NCBI RefSeq assembly: GCF_025340265.1
Contig: NZ_CP022707.1
Coordinates: forward strand, 2,170,501 to 2,234,500
Length of the DNA: 64,000 nucleotides
From: Novosphingobium sp. 9
GTDB taxonomy: Bacteria; Pseudomonadota; Alphaproteobacteria; Sphingomonadales; Sphingomonadaceae
Reading direction: 5' to 3'
In this document: positions 56,080 through 64,000 of the stretch, piece after piece
How the letters are laid out: every line of letters begins with the position of its first letter
How positions within the stretch are numbered: the first letter of the stretch is position 1
Notes under the pieces: model-generated
The model's input: only the letters and a program-made list of their open reading frames with translations
Told to the model about the DNA's origin: nothing
Database searches by the model: none
Made by a program: the position numbers and the translations under genes

Positions 56080-57130
56080 GAGCGGATTTCGATCAGTCTG
56101 GATCATATCCGCAAGAGCTGAAGTAATTGGCGCATTCGGCGGGTTGGAAGATGTCGACGAGCTTTCCGATGAGGCTCCACAGACCGCTGACTGTTCGCTC
56201 CCCGATTTTCCTTAGGAGGGCCTTGAGGCGGGAGAAAGCCTTCTCGATCGGATTGAAGTCCGGGCTGTAGGGCGGAAGGAAGCGCAGTGTCGCACCTGCT
56301 GCTTCGATCCGATCCCGGACAGCCGGACGCTTATGGCTCGACAGATTGTCCATTATGACGATGTCACCTGGCCGCAGTTCAGGTACGAGAACCTGGGCCA
56401 CGTAGGCCTCGAACCAATCGCCGTTGATGGGACCGTCCAGTACCATCGGTGCGACCATGCCCGTCATGCGCAGAGCCGCGACCAGCGTAGTGGTCTTGCG
56501 GTGCCCGTGAGGGAAACCCATCCGCAGTCGCTCGCCTTTGGCACAGCGGCCATGGCTGCGGGTCATGTTGGTGGCGGTCCAGGTTTCATCGATGAAGACC
56601 AGGCGTCCTGGTTCGAGGTCGACCTGCCCCTCGAACCAATCATGCCGCTGCTTCAGGACGTCGGGACGGTCCTGCTCGATTGCATGGCCAGTCTTTTTTT
56701 GCGCGTCATGCCCCGACGTACAAAAAACCGATGAAGTCCCGCTACCGAGACGATCAGTCCGGCTGCGGCCAGATCCACCCGTAGTTCTTCCAGCGAAATG
56801 TCCTTCCGCGCCTCCCAGACAGCGAGGACTTCCGCCGCTCGTTCCTCGATCCGGCGCGAACGCACATCACCGCCTTGCGGTTTGGCGGCAAAGGCGCCCG
56901 TGTCGCGCCGAAGTGCATGCCAGCGGATCGCCGTCGAGGGGGCAACACCAAATCGCGCCGCCGCCGCCCGGCAACTCAATCCGTTATCGATCGCTGCCAA
57001 AAGCCGCGAGCGCAAATCCATCGAAAGCGGATGACCCATCCATGCCAGCCTCCTTCACCAGCACGGATTATGAATCACAAAACGCTATCGTAGGGAATCC
57101 CTACCGATTCATACCGGTCGAAATCCGCTC
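56080..57130 (-). mobile_element. IS630-family insertion sequence
   Basis: Flanked by TA at 56078-56079 and 57131-57132, the IS630 target duplication. The ends are inverted repeats: (TA)GAGCGGATTTCGATC left, and (TA)GAGCGGATTTCGACC as the reverse complement of the right end; about 22 of 26 bases match. It contains one two-frame transposase gene. Confidence 0.87.
56093..57039 (-). CDS. IS630-family transposase, probable programmed -1 frameshift
   Basis: The first frame (from ATG 57039) has the HTH part (MDLRSRLLAAIDNGLSCRAA, RFGVAPSTAIRWHALRR). It ends shortly after the run A7-G (T run 56694-56700 on the plus strand). A -1 shift on this slippery run gives KKTGHAIEQDRPDVLKQRHD and leads into the DDE domain: RLVFIDETWTATN, GDIVIMDNLSSHK and FNPIEKAFSRLKALL. 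This is the known frameshift style of many IS630 members, so unlike the other broken genes it needs no missing base. Confidence 0.88.
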
Positions 57131-57236
57131 TAACCGGACTTCATTCGCCAGCAGAGCCGGATCGATTCTGTCCTTAAGCTCAGGATCCATTGATTCGCCG
57201 CCGAGAATGCGATTCATGCTCCGTAAGGAGACTGGA

Positions 57237-57310
57237 CATGAGTGATTATATTGGCTGACAGACAAGCAAATGGCGCGTCTGTCGCCCATCCTGTTCGAAG
57301 AACTAATCCG
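57237..57310 (+). pseudogene. N-terminal fragment of an IS5-family transposase
   Basis: ATGAGTGATTATAT starts MSDY; after a one-base shift the sequence reads YWLTDKQMARLSPILFEEL, the usual opening of IS5-type transposases. The rest is missing. Preceded by GTAAGGAGA. Confidence 0.6.
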
Positions 57311-57509
57311 GAAAGGATGCCCATTCAGAAGTTATCCACAGCCCATGCCACGGCTCATCCTCCGCGACACTCGGCCTACCTTATTCTCATTTCGAACCAT
57401 TTTGCATCGCAGCAGCTTAAGCAAAATTGGTTGGATTCTTTGGTTTCAGTACGAACAAGACTTAAATAAATTAATATATTTCAATAGTTTAAAAGTGGTC
57501 GCATCACCA

Positions 57510-57526
57510 TGTCTCCCCGACCATTT
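57510..57526 (+). repeat. attR: copy of tRNA-Pro 3' end
   Basis: TGTCTCCCCGACCATTT, identical to 14252-14268; the sequence on either side is unrelated to a tRNA. Confidence 0.92.
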
Positions 57527-58004
57527 CATAACAATCGTTGCACCATGGTTTTCTGAATCCGGTCTCCGCTCCTACCGTGAGCACATTATGCATCGCTACG
57601 CTCGTAGCACGCATTGCAGCTCTCATAGCTTGCGCCATCCAGTGCCTCGCATTCGTCTCCGCCCCCCCTCAGCCTGCTCGCCAGAACAGCCGCAAACGGG
57701 TCTGGTCTGGCAAGGCATTCCCGCAAGGTCGTCATCACCCGGCAATGAAATTATCTGGGCGTCGATCGCCCAAAGATAAAAAGCGATCTGCGTGCGTGCG
57801 CCAGTTTATTATTGAGAATGAAGAATAATTTTCGATGCCAACAACGCATTTGAAATGCGCAGAAAACCGGCATTTTTTGAAAATAGAGCCTGCAATACAA
57901 TAGAAGTATAAATTTCCGTAACGTTCGCGTCACCAACAAGACCGAAAAGCGTCACATCCCCCACTTAGCGGCAACGCGACACAGTTGCCATCAGGGGGCC
58001 ATTC

Positions 58005-60236
58005 ATGACATTGCCGCACAACGCTCGTTTTCCCGATCGTCATGGAGTTGGCCTCGCCGCTTTGACGCTCGGACTGTTCATGGCATCTCCGGCCTTCGCA
58101 GCCGCTGCCGATACTGCAAGTCCTCCAAGCACTTCTCAGACCGCTGACGAGGCCCCGTCCAACGGCATTGCCGAGGGCGCCGATATCGTCGTTACTACAA
58201 CGGTCGCCAACGAAATTGCGCCCGTTACCGCCTCGCTTCAGACGATCGAACCGCAGGCGATCGTCTCACGATCGTTCATCGAGGATTCGCTGCCTGCAAC
58301 GGCAGACTTCAACCAGCTTGCCCTCATCACGCCCAGCTTCTCCACCAGCGGCGGTGGTGGCGGCATGGGGATCAGCGAATCCTCAGGACGTCTTCGCGGC
58401 TTTCAGGACGGCGAATACAACATCACCTACGATGGCGTGCCGTTCGGCGATTCCAACGATTATACCCACCACTCCAACACATTCTTTCCGTCGGACACGA
58501 TCGAGACGGTGGTGGTCAACCGCGGCCCCGGCAATGCCGACAATCTGGGCGATGCGACGTTCGGCGGCACAGTGAACCTCTACTCGCGGGAGACCCGTGA
58601 AGATGCCAGCGCCTCGCTGCGCGCGCAGTACGGCTCGTTCAATACGTGGATGCTGCGCGGCCTGTTCCAGACCGGCTCGATCGACAAGCTGGGCGGCACG
58701 CAGATGGTGCTGGGTGGACAGTACGTCGATACCGACGGGCGTCTCACCTACTCCCCTTACCACCAACTGAACCTGTTCGGAAAGGCCGTGATCCCGATCG
58801 GTTCGAGCGCGAAACTGACGCTGCTCTCGACCTACAACAAGAACCACTTCAACCAGCCCGACGACGATGGCATCACGCTGGCGCAGGAAGCCGAATACGG
58901 CAAGAACTACCAGCTGAACAACGATCCGACGTCGACTCAGTATTACAAATATAACTACACCAACAAGAGCACCGACTTCGAGGTTGCCAAGTTCGAGGCA
59001 GATATCGCGCCCGGCACCAAGCTGGAAAACCGCTTCTACACTTTCCACTACAACAACTCGACCCTGTCGGCCGAAGATTCGACCGGAACCGACAAGCTCA
59101 AGACCTACGATTCCGAAGGCAACAAGATCTCCGGCGATATTCCCGGCTACACCAAGCTCAACAGCTATCGTGTCTGGGGTGACATCCTGAAGACGGCGGT
59201 CGATTTCGGCCCAGCCACGCTGACGGCGGGCGGCTGGCTGTACTGGGAGAACACCTCCCGCAAGCGCTACGACTACGACCTGACCGCCGGTGGTCCGGCA
59301 GCAGATGCGTACAACTATGCCGAGGATGGTGATCCCGCCTACATCGACTATGACCAGAACTCGTCGAGCAATCAGGCGCAGGTCTTCGCCCAGCTGGAAG
59401 TACGCCCGACCTCGACGATCAAGATCACGCCCGGCTTCAAGCACATGGAGATCACCCGCGAAGTCGATGCGCTGGTGAACCAGAAAACGCAGGAGCCTGC
59501 GCACTTCTCGGAAAGCTGGAGCGCAAACCTGCCGTTCCTGACGGTGAACTGGCAGCCCACCGAACGGCTCGCGTTCTATGCCGAATATGCCAAGGGTTTC
59601 CTCGCCCCGCCGCTCGATGTGATGCAGGTTCAGGACCCCTCGCTCAACACCGTGAAGCCGCAGAAGTCGACCAACTACCAGACCGGTTTCGTCTTCCACG
59701 GCTCGCACCTCTCGGTCGACGCCGACATCTATTACATCGATTTCTCGAACAAGCTGAACGACATGAAGGTCGATGGTGAAACCATCTACTACAACGAAGG
59801 CGGCGTGACGTATAAGGGCGCGGAAGGCCAGATCACCTATGCGTTCGACAAGCATCTGGCCGTGTTCGCCAATGCCTCGCGCAACTTTGCCAAGTCGAAC
59901 GAGACGCATCTACAGATCGCCAATGCCCCCTACATGACGGCGGCAGCCGGCGTGATCTACAAGCAGGGCCCGATCCGCGCCTCGATCATCGACAAGGTCG
60001 TCGGCGCGCAATACGCCGATGACGACCAGCCCGCCGATTACCGCATCGCCGGCTACAACACGACGATCATCTCGGCAGGCTACGACTTCGGTCCCTTCGC
60101 CGTGCAGGGCACCGTTTCGGACCTGTTCAACTCCCGCGCTGTCACCGACATTTCGATCAACGACGGGCCGACCGATGACCAGTACAAGTTCCTGGCCGGT
60201 CGCGAATGGAGCGTGAGTCTGCTGGCAAAGTTCTGA
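58005..60236 (+). CDS. TonB-dependent outer membrane receptor
   Basis: A 743-residue protein. A signal peptide ends at ASPAFA near residue 32. The plug domain follows (IVSRSFIEDSLPATADFNQL, RLRGFQDGEYNITYDGVPFG, VVVNRGPGNADNLGDATFGG), then a 22-strand barrel ending in WSVSLLAKF with the C-terminal Phe. A clear TonB box is not obvious; DIVVTTTV near residue 60 is a candidate. The substrate cannot be told; the opening resembles iron-chelate and sulfonate-type receptors of sphingomonads. AGGGGG precedes the ATG. Confidence 0.92.
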   Translation: MTLPHNARFPDRHGVGLAALTLGLFMASPAFAAAADTASPPSTSQTADEAPSNGIAEGADIVVTTTVANEIAPVTASLQTIEPQAIVSRSFIEDSLPATADFNQLALITPSFSTSGGGGGMGISESSGRLRGFQDGEYNITYDGVPFGDSNDYTHHSNTFFPSDTIETVVVNRGPGNADNLGDATFGGTVNLYSRETREDASASLRAQYGSFNTWMLRGLFQTGSIDKLGGTQMVLGGQYVDTDGRLTYSPYHQLNLFGKAVIPIGSSAKLTLLSTYNKNHFNQPDDDGITLAQEAEYGKNYQLNNDPTSTQYYKYNYTNKSTDFEVAKFEADIAPGTKLENRFYTFHYNNSTLSAEDSTGTDKLKTYDSEGNKISGDIPGYTKLNSYRVWGDILKTAVDFGPATLTAGGWLYWENTSRKRYDYDLTAGGPAADAYNYAEDGDPAYIDYDQNSSSNQAQVFAQLEVRPTSTIKITPGFKHMEITREVDALVNQKTQEPAHFSESWSANLPFLTVNWQPTERLAFYAEYAKGFLAPPLDVMQVQDPSLNTVKPQKSTNYQTGFVFHGSHLSVDADIYYIDFSNKLNDMKVDGETIYYNEGGVTYKGAEGQITYAFDKHLAVFANASRNFAKSNETHLQIANAPYMTAAAGVIYKQGPIRASIIDKVVGAQYADDDQPADYRIAGYNTTIISAGYDFGPFAVQGTVSDLFNSRAVTDISINDGPTDDQYKFLAGREWSVSLLAKF

Positions 60237-60250
60237 TCACCGATGAAGGA

Positions 60251-60281
60251 GCAGGCGCGATACAGTCGCGCCTGCCCCCTT
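60251..60281. terminator. putative bidirectional terminator
   Basis: GCAGGCGCGA and TCGCGCCTGC form a 10-bp perfect stem with a 5-base loop between convergent genes; the T tract is poor, so strength is uncertain. Confidence 0.5.
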
Positions 60282-60285
60282 TGTT

Positions 60286-61500
60286 CTATCGCTCGCGCAG
60301 GGCTTCCTTTGCCTTGTTGATCGGTTTCATGAGGTACTGGAGCACGGTCTTGCGGCCGGTGCGCACTTCCACGCTGGCGACCATGCCCGGCATGATCGCG
60401 TGCTCGCGCCCGTCCTTGGTGCGCAGGCTGGAGCGTGCGGTGCGGACATAGACGCGGTAATAGACCTGATCGCGATGCACCTCGTCCTGAAGCGTATCGG
60501 GCGAAATGCGATCCACCGTGCCTTCCAGCGTTCCGTAGATCGAGGGATCGTAAGCGGTGATCTTAACCGTCGCAGGCTGGCCGGGACGGATGAAGGCAAT
60601 ATCGCGCGGCGACATGCGCGCCTCGATCAGCAATTGCTTCTCCAGCGGCACGATCTCCATCAGCGAGCCGCCCGGCTGGATCACGCCGCCGATGGTCGTC
60701 ACTTCCAGGTTTTTCACGATGCCGTGAACCGGCGAATAGAGCGTGGTGCGGTCAAGCTGATCCTGCCGTCCGCCGATCACTTCGCGCACCTGATCGAGTT
60801 CGGCGCGGGCCTTGGAATAATCGCCACTGGCATCGATCACGTACTGGTTGCGCAGCGAGTCCAGCTTGGCCTGAATCTCGTTCTTCTGGCGCTGCAACTG
60901 GATGATCTCGACCTTGTTCGCCGCCCCCAGATCGACCAGCGGTTCGGTCATCGTCAGTTGCCGTTGCGTGAGCGCGAGGCTTTCGCGCAGGCTGGCCGTG
61001 GCGACGGCGAGGTTCTGGCGACGCGATCGCATCACTTCCATCTCGCGGGCGACCAGACCGGGCGTGGCGCGCACATCTGCCGGAAATTGCGGGCTGCCGC
61101 CGCTGATCTCCGCCTCCAGCCGCGCCGAGGTGGCCTCCAGCGCCCGCGCCTTCGCTTCGGCCTCGCCCAGCATCGAGCTGAAGCGCGCCTTGTCGAGCGT
61201 CGCCAGCTTCTCGCGCGGGCTGACGATATCACCTTCGTGAACGAAGATGCCGTTGACGATCCCGCCCTCAAGGCTCTGGATCACCTGCGAGCGCGACGGC
61301 GGCGTGACCTTGCCGGGGCCGGTCGCCACTTCGTCAAGCACGCCGAAATAGCTCCAGACCAGAAACGCCAGCACGCCTGCCGACAGCACCGGAATGATCC
61401 GCAGGCGTCCGATCCAGCGCAGCCAGCGGCTCTCCTGCTCCTGCGCCGCAAGCCCTTCGAGCAGGTGCGTGTACGTGCCATCGCCGAAATAGCCGCTCAT
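60286..61500 (-). CDS. type I secretion periplasmic adaptor (HlyD/LapC family)
   Basis: A 404-residue membrane-fusion protein. One N-terminal helix (IPVLSAGVLAFLVWSYFGVL), then the lipoyl half-motif VIQSLEGGIVNGIFVHEGDI, a long periplasmic coiled coil (EAEAKARALEATSARLEAEI) and the second half GIVKNLEVTTIGGVIQPGGS, then the beta-barrel part (PATVKITAYDPSIYGTLEG). The ATG at 61500 overlaps the transporter stop by ATGA; the longer open frame is discarded. It bridges the ABC transporter and the TolC-like channel. Confidence 0.94.
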   Translation of the reverse strand: MSGYFGDGTYTHLLEGLAAQEQESRWLRWIGRLRIIPVLSAGVLAFLVWSYFGVLDEVATGPGKVTPPSRSQVIQSLEGGIVNGIFVHEGDIVSPREKLATLDKARFSSMLGEAEAKARALEATSARLEAEISGGSPQFPADVRATPGLVAREMEVMRSRRQNLAVATASLRESLALTQRQLTMTEPLVDLGAANKVEIIQLQRQKNEIQAKLDSLRNQYVIDASGDYSKARAELDQVREVIGGRQDQLDRTTLYSPVHGIVKNLEVTTIGGVIQPGGSLMEIVPLEKQLLIEARMSPRDIAFIRPGQPATVKITAYDPSIYGTLEGTVDRISPDTLQDEVHRDQVYYRVYVRTARSSLRTKDGREHAIMPGMVASVEVRTGRKTVLQYLMKPINKAKEALRER

Positions 61501-63638
61501 GCGCGTTTCTCCCGCAAGGCGGCAGGTCCGGAAAGGCTGGCCATGACCTGATCGCGCGGCCCGTCGAGCACGATCTTCCCGCGATCGAGAACGACGATCC
61601 GGTCGACGAGTTCGAGCATCCCCGGCCGGTTGGTGGTGACAACAAGCGTCCGCGCGCCCAGCCATTGCCGAAGGTTCGCAACGAGGCTGCGCTCGGACAT
61701 GTCATCCAGCGGCGCGGAGGGTTCGTCGAGCAGCACGATGTTCGCCTCACGCAGCAGCGCGCGCGTCAGCAGCAGGGTCTGCCGCTGACCGCCCGAAAGG
61801 CCCACGCCGCCTTCCTGCAACAGCAGGTCGAGGCCTTCAGGCTGGTTCTGCACAAGGCCGATCCCGCCTGTGACGGCCAGCGCGTGCAGGATCTTCTCAT
61901 CGCTGGCGCCCGGCGCGCCGATCAGCAGGTTCTCGCGAATCGTGCCGAGGAACAGCTGCGCCCCCTGCCCCAGATAGGCGATATCGCGCCGCACGTCCGC
62001 CGGGTTGATCAGCGAGAGCCGGGTATTGTCGAGCAGCAGGTCGCCCCCGGTCGGCCGCGCCAGCCCGGCCAGCAGTCGCAGCATCGTGGATTTGCCCGCC
62101 CCGATCCGCCCCAGCAGCGCCACGCGCTCTCCGGTGCGCAGCGCGAAGGTGTCGATCGAGAGCACTTCGGGGCTCTGTTCGTCATAGGCATAGCGCACGC
62201 CGGTCATGTCGAAATTGCCCGACAGAGCGGGGCGCCGCAGCAGGCCAAGGTCCGGATCGTGATCGACCGGCCTTGCGAACAGGTCTTCAAGGCCCGTGAC
62301 AGCGATCTTCGCGTTCTGCCAGCGCGTGAAGATCTGGCCGAACGGTACGAACAGCACCAGCGCCCGGCTGGTCAGGATCGAGCAGGCGATCAGCGCGCCC
62401 ATCGTCATGTCCCCGTCCATCACCTTGAATGCGCCCGCCACGATCACGGCGGTATAGGCCAACTGTTGCAGGGTTTGCGTCCAGTTGACGAACAGCGCGG
62501 ACCAGAAGCGCTGCTCTGCCCCCACGCGTGTTCCCGTCAGCGAGAGGTGTTCCCACATCGACTGGAACCGCGGTTCGGCCTGCGCCATCTTGATCTCGTC
62601 GATCCGCTCGATGGATTCGACGAGGATCGCGTTGCGCAGCGCCCCCTCGCGCATCCCCTCCCCGGCCAGCCGCGCCAGCGGGCGTTGCAGCAACAGGCCC
62701 GGCACGACGATGAGCACGGCGGCGGCCACCAGCACGAACGTCAGTTGCCCCGCCAGCAGCGCAAAAAGGATCAGGAATAGAGCGATGAACGGCAGGTCGA
62801 TCAGCGCGGAGATCGTGGTGGAGGTCAGCATCTCGCGGATCTGCTCGATCTCACGCAGCTGGGCGATCAGGGCTCCGGTGGAGCGGGGCCGGGCATCGGA
62901 ACGCAAGTCCAGTGCACGCGCGAATATGCGCGAGGACAGCTCGATGTCCGCGCGCCGCCCGATCCGGTCGACCAGCTGGACGCGCGCGGTGCGCAGCATC
63001 AGTTCCACCACAAGAGCAATGCCGGTGCCCAGCGCCAGCACCCAGAGCGTGGGGATCGACTGTGCCGGAACCACCCTGTCCCACACTTGCATGGCGAAGA
63101 GCGAGGTCGCAAACGTCAGCAGATTGCCGAAGACCGACCCGATCATCACTTCGCCATAACCGCGCCGGTCCCTGGCGATGATGTCGCGAACCCACGAGCG
63201 CGCAGGCGCACGCAGGAATTCCTCCAGCCGCGCATCGCGCGACCGGCTGGACAGCGGCTCGACAAAGCCCACCCGGCCACTCGCCATCGGGGCGAAAGTG
63301 GAGATCGGCAGGCTTATCGGCGTATCGCTGCCGGTGCCCGTGATCTGCACACGGACGCTCTCGGCATCGCGCCCGAACAGGATCGCGGCCTTACCGTCGC
63401 TCAACTCGATCACGCAGGGCATGAGCAGCACGGGCACGCCGTCCAGCGCCATGGCTGCGAATTCCAGTGAAAGGCCGGAGCGGCGTGCGGCGGATACGAG
63501 ATTGCTCTCCAGCGTGCCCCCCGAAGCCCAGTGCAATCGCCCTTCCAGTTCCTCCGCACTGGCTGGAACGCCCTTGATCGAGGCGATCCGCGCAATGGCC
63601 GCCGCCCAGGCCTGCGCCTTGATGGTATCGTGGATCAC
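61497..63638 (-). CDS. type I secretion ABC transporter (LapB/RtxB-like)
   Basis: A 713-residue permease-ATPase. Residues 1-130 are a C39-like domain without the catalytic Cys, typical of exporters of large RTX adhesins that lack a leader peptide. The membrane part spans about 160-440 (LLTFATSLFAMQVWDRVVPA), and the ATPase has VALLGRIGAGKSTMLRLLAG, GVGLSGGQRQTLLLTRALL and NIVLLDEPSAPLDDMSER. Middle gene of a three-gene operon with ATGA overlaps on both sides. No substrate gene is in the window. Confidence 0.94.
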   Translation of the reverse strand: MIHDTIKAQAWAAAIARIASIKGVPASAEELEGRLHWASGGTLESNLVSAARRSGLSLEFAAMALDGVPVLLMPCVIELSDGKAAILFGRDAESVRVQITGTGSDTPISLPISTFAPMASGRVGFVEPLSSRSRDARLEEFLRAPARSWVRDIIARDRRGYGEVMIGSVFGNLLTFATSLFAMQVWDRVVPAQSIPTLWVLALGTGIALVVELMLRTARVQLVDRIGRRADIELSSRIFARALDLRSDARPRSTGALIAQLREIEQIREMLTSTTISALIDLPFIALFLILFALLAGQLTFVLVAAAVLIVVPGLLLQRPLARLAGEGMREGALRNAILVESIERIDEIKMAQAEPRFQSMWEHLSLTGTRVGAEQRFWSALFVNWTQTLQQLAYTAVIVAGAFKVMDGDMTMGALIACSILTSRALVLFVPFGQIFTRWQNAKIAVTGLEDLFARPVDHDPDLGLLRRPALSGNFDMTGVRYAYDEQSPEVLSIDTFALRTGERVALLGRIGAGKSTMLRLLAGLARPTGGDLLLDNTRLSLINPADVRRDIAYLGQGAQLFLGTIRENLLIGAPGASDEKILHALAVTGGIGLVQNQPEGLDLLLQEGGVGLSGGQRQTLLLTRALLREANIVLLDEPSAPLDDMSERSLVANLRQWLGARTLVVTTNRPGMLELVDRIVVLDRGKIVLDGPRDQVMASLSGPAALREKRA

Positions 63639-64000
63639 GGCCCCTCCTCTCCCTGATCGAGCCGGGCCGGGAGACCCAGCGACGGACGCAGCGTGCCGTT
63701 CAGATTCTCGAACCGGACGCGAGCCTCCATGATGTCGTATTCGGCAGCGATGCGTGCGCTGGAGGCGCGGAACACCTCCAGCTGCGTATTGAGCAGTTCG
63801 GTCAACGTGCGTTTGCCCAGCTTGTATTCCTCGAAGAAGATACGCGTGGCCGTGACCGCCTGGTCCTCCTGCCGGGCATAAGTATCGATGCGAAGCTGAC
63901 CGGCGCGGATTTCCTGTTGCGCCGTAAGCGCCTTGCCGCGCGCCTCGATCACGGCGGTGTCCTGCGCCGCCTCGGCAGCGCGCTGGTCCTCGCGGGCGGC
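63635..64000 (-). CDS. TolC-family outer membrane channel, partial
   Basis: The C-terminal 121 codons of a gene whose start lies beyond the window. The visible part is the second helical repeat: ARGKALTAQQEIRAGQLRID, TRIFFEEYKLGKRTLTELLN and ARIAAEYDIMEARVRFENLN, as in LapE/TolC proteins. Its stop overlaps the transporter start (ATGA). It is the outer-membrane exit duct of this type I system. Confidence 0.9.
   Translation of the reverse strand, partial: AAREDQRAAEAAQDTAVIEARGKALTAQQEIRAGQLRIDTYARQEDQAVTATRIFFEEYKLGKRTLTELLNTQLEVFRASSARIAAEYDIMEARVRFENLNGTLRPSLGLPARLDQGEEGP

Larger units (their letters stand above)
57131..58004. other. right end of the island and upstream region of the TonB receptor
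   Basis: About 870 bp without a full gene. It holds an IS5-like fragment (57237-57310), AT-rich sequence up to the attR repeat at 57510, then core DNA to the receptor start. AGGGGGCC at 57993-58000 is the receptor ribosome site. Confidence 0.5.

Noticed and set aside
58383..59909. Minus-strand frame of 508 codons opposite the TonB receptor
   Set aside because: Antisense shadow; the valine/arginine-rich translation has no family, while the plus strand is a complete receptor.
61665..62780. Plus-strand frame opposite the type I secretion ATPase
   Set aside because: Antisense shadow rich in Q, R and A; the real gene has all ABC motifs.
58005..64000. TonB receptor and type I exporter as part of the island
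   Set aside because: They lie outside the attR repeat and have core-like composition.

Overview
The window looks like chromosomal DNA of an alphaproteobacterium of the order Sphingomonadales (Novosphingobium/Sphingobium-like). This is an inference from GC-rich coding sequence, gene content (yajC-secD-secF, a TM2 protein, a WalW-type deacetylase, a large TonB receptor, a LapB/C/E-type type I exporter) and the alphaproteobacterial LexA box GTTC-N7-GTTC.

Left core (1-14251): an ABC-F ATPase, TM2 protein, XRE regulator with glycosyltransferase, the Sec accessory operon yajC-secD-secF, tRNA-Pro(GGG), a 3-TM holin-like protein, aroQ, an Lrp/AsnC regulator, a sensor kinase-like protein, a polysaccharide deacetylase, tRNA-Ile(CAU) and tRNA-Pro(UGG).

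Genomic island (14252-57526, about 43.3 kb): the 3' end of tRNA-Pro(UGG) is repeated exactly (17 bp) at 57510-57526, and a tyrosine integrase lies just inside the tRNA copy. I read this as an integrative mobilizable element. Left to right it carries an SOS mutagenesis cassette (imuA-imuB-dnaE2, a small conserved-looking gene and a decayed SRAP gene) under a LexA box; a DJ-1/PfpI protein; a two-gene NHEJ system (Ku and LigD); a defence-like operon (nuclease-like protein, middle component, SMC/Rad50-like ABC ATPase, helicase-C-terminus-like ORF, YiiX-type papain-like peptidase) with a separate GIY-YIG protein nearby; a mobilization block (DUF6118-type protein, MobA/L-TraA relaxase, MOBQ-type oriT, two small tra-like genes, an MNT-HEPN fusion, AlpA, a sigma-like HTH protein, ArdC); two HWE-family histidine kinases with a response regulator; HU; DsbA-like and YaiI proteins; a second type of cargo of lower GC (accessory lspA between 67-bp inverted repeats, an HsdR-N-like protein and several unknowns); and an IS630-type insertion sequence. 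No type IV secretion genes are present, so transfer would need a helper.

Right core (57527-64000): a TonB-dependent receptor, and a convergent type I secretion operon (TolC-like, ABC transporter, HlyD-like) running off the window end.

A window-wide oddity: at least nine genes, including essential secD and the acceptor stem of tRNA-Pro(GGG), are each disrupted by the apparent loss of one base, nearly always a G or C from a short run. Adding one base restores a conserved reading frame in each case. This looks more like systematic base-calling loss in the assembly than true gene decay, and matters for judging Ku, LigD, TraA and the defence operon as functional.
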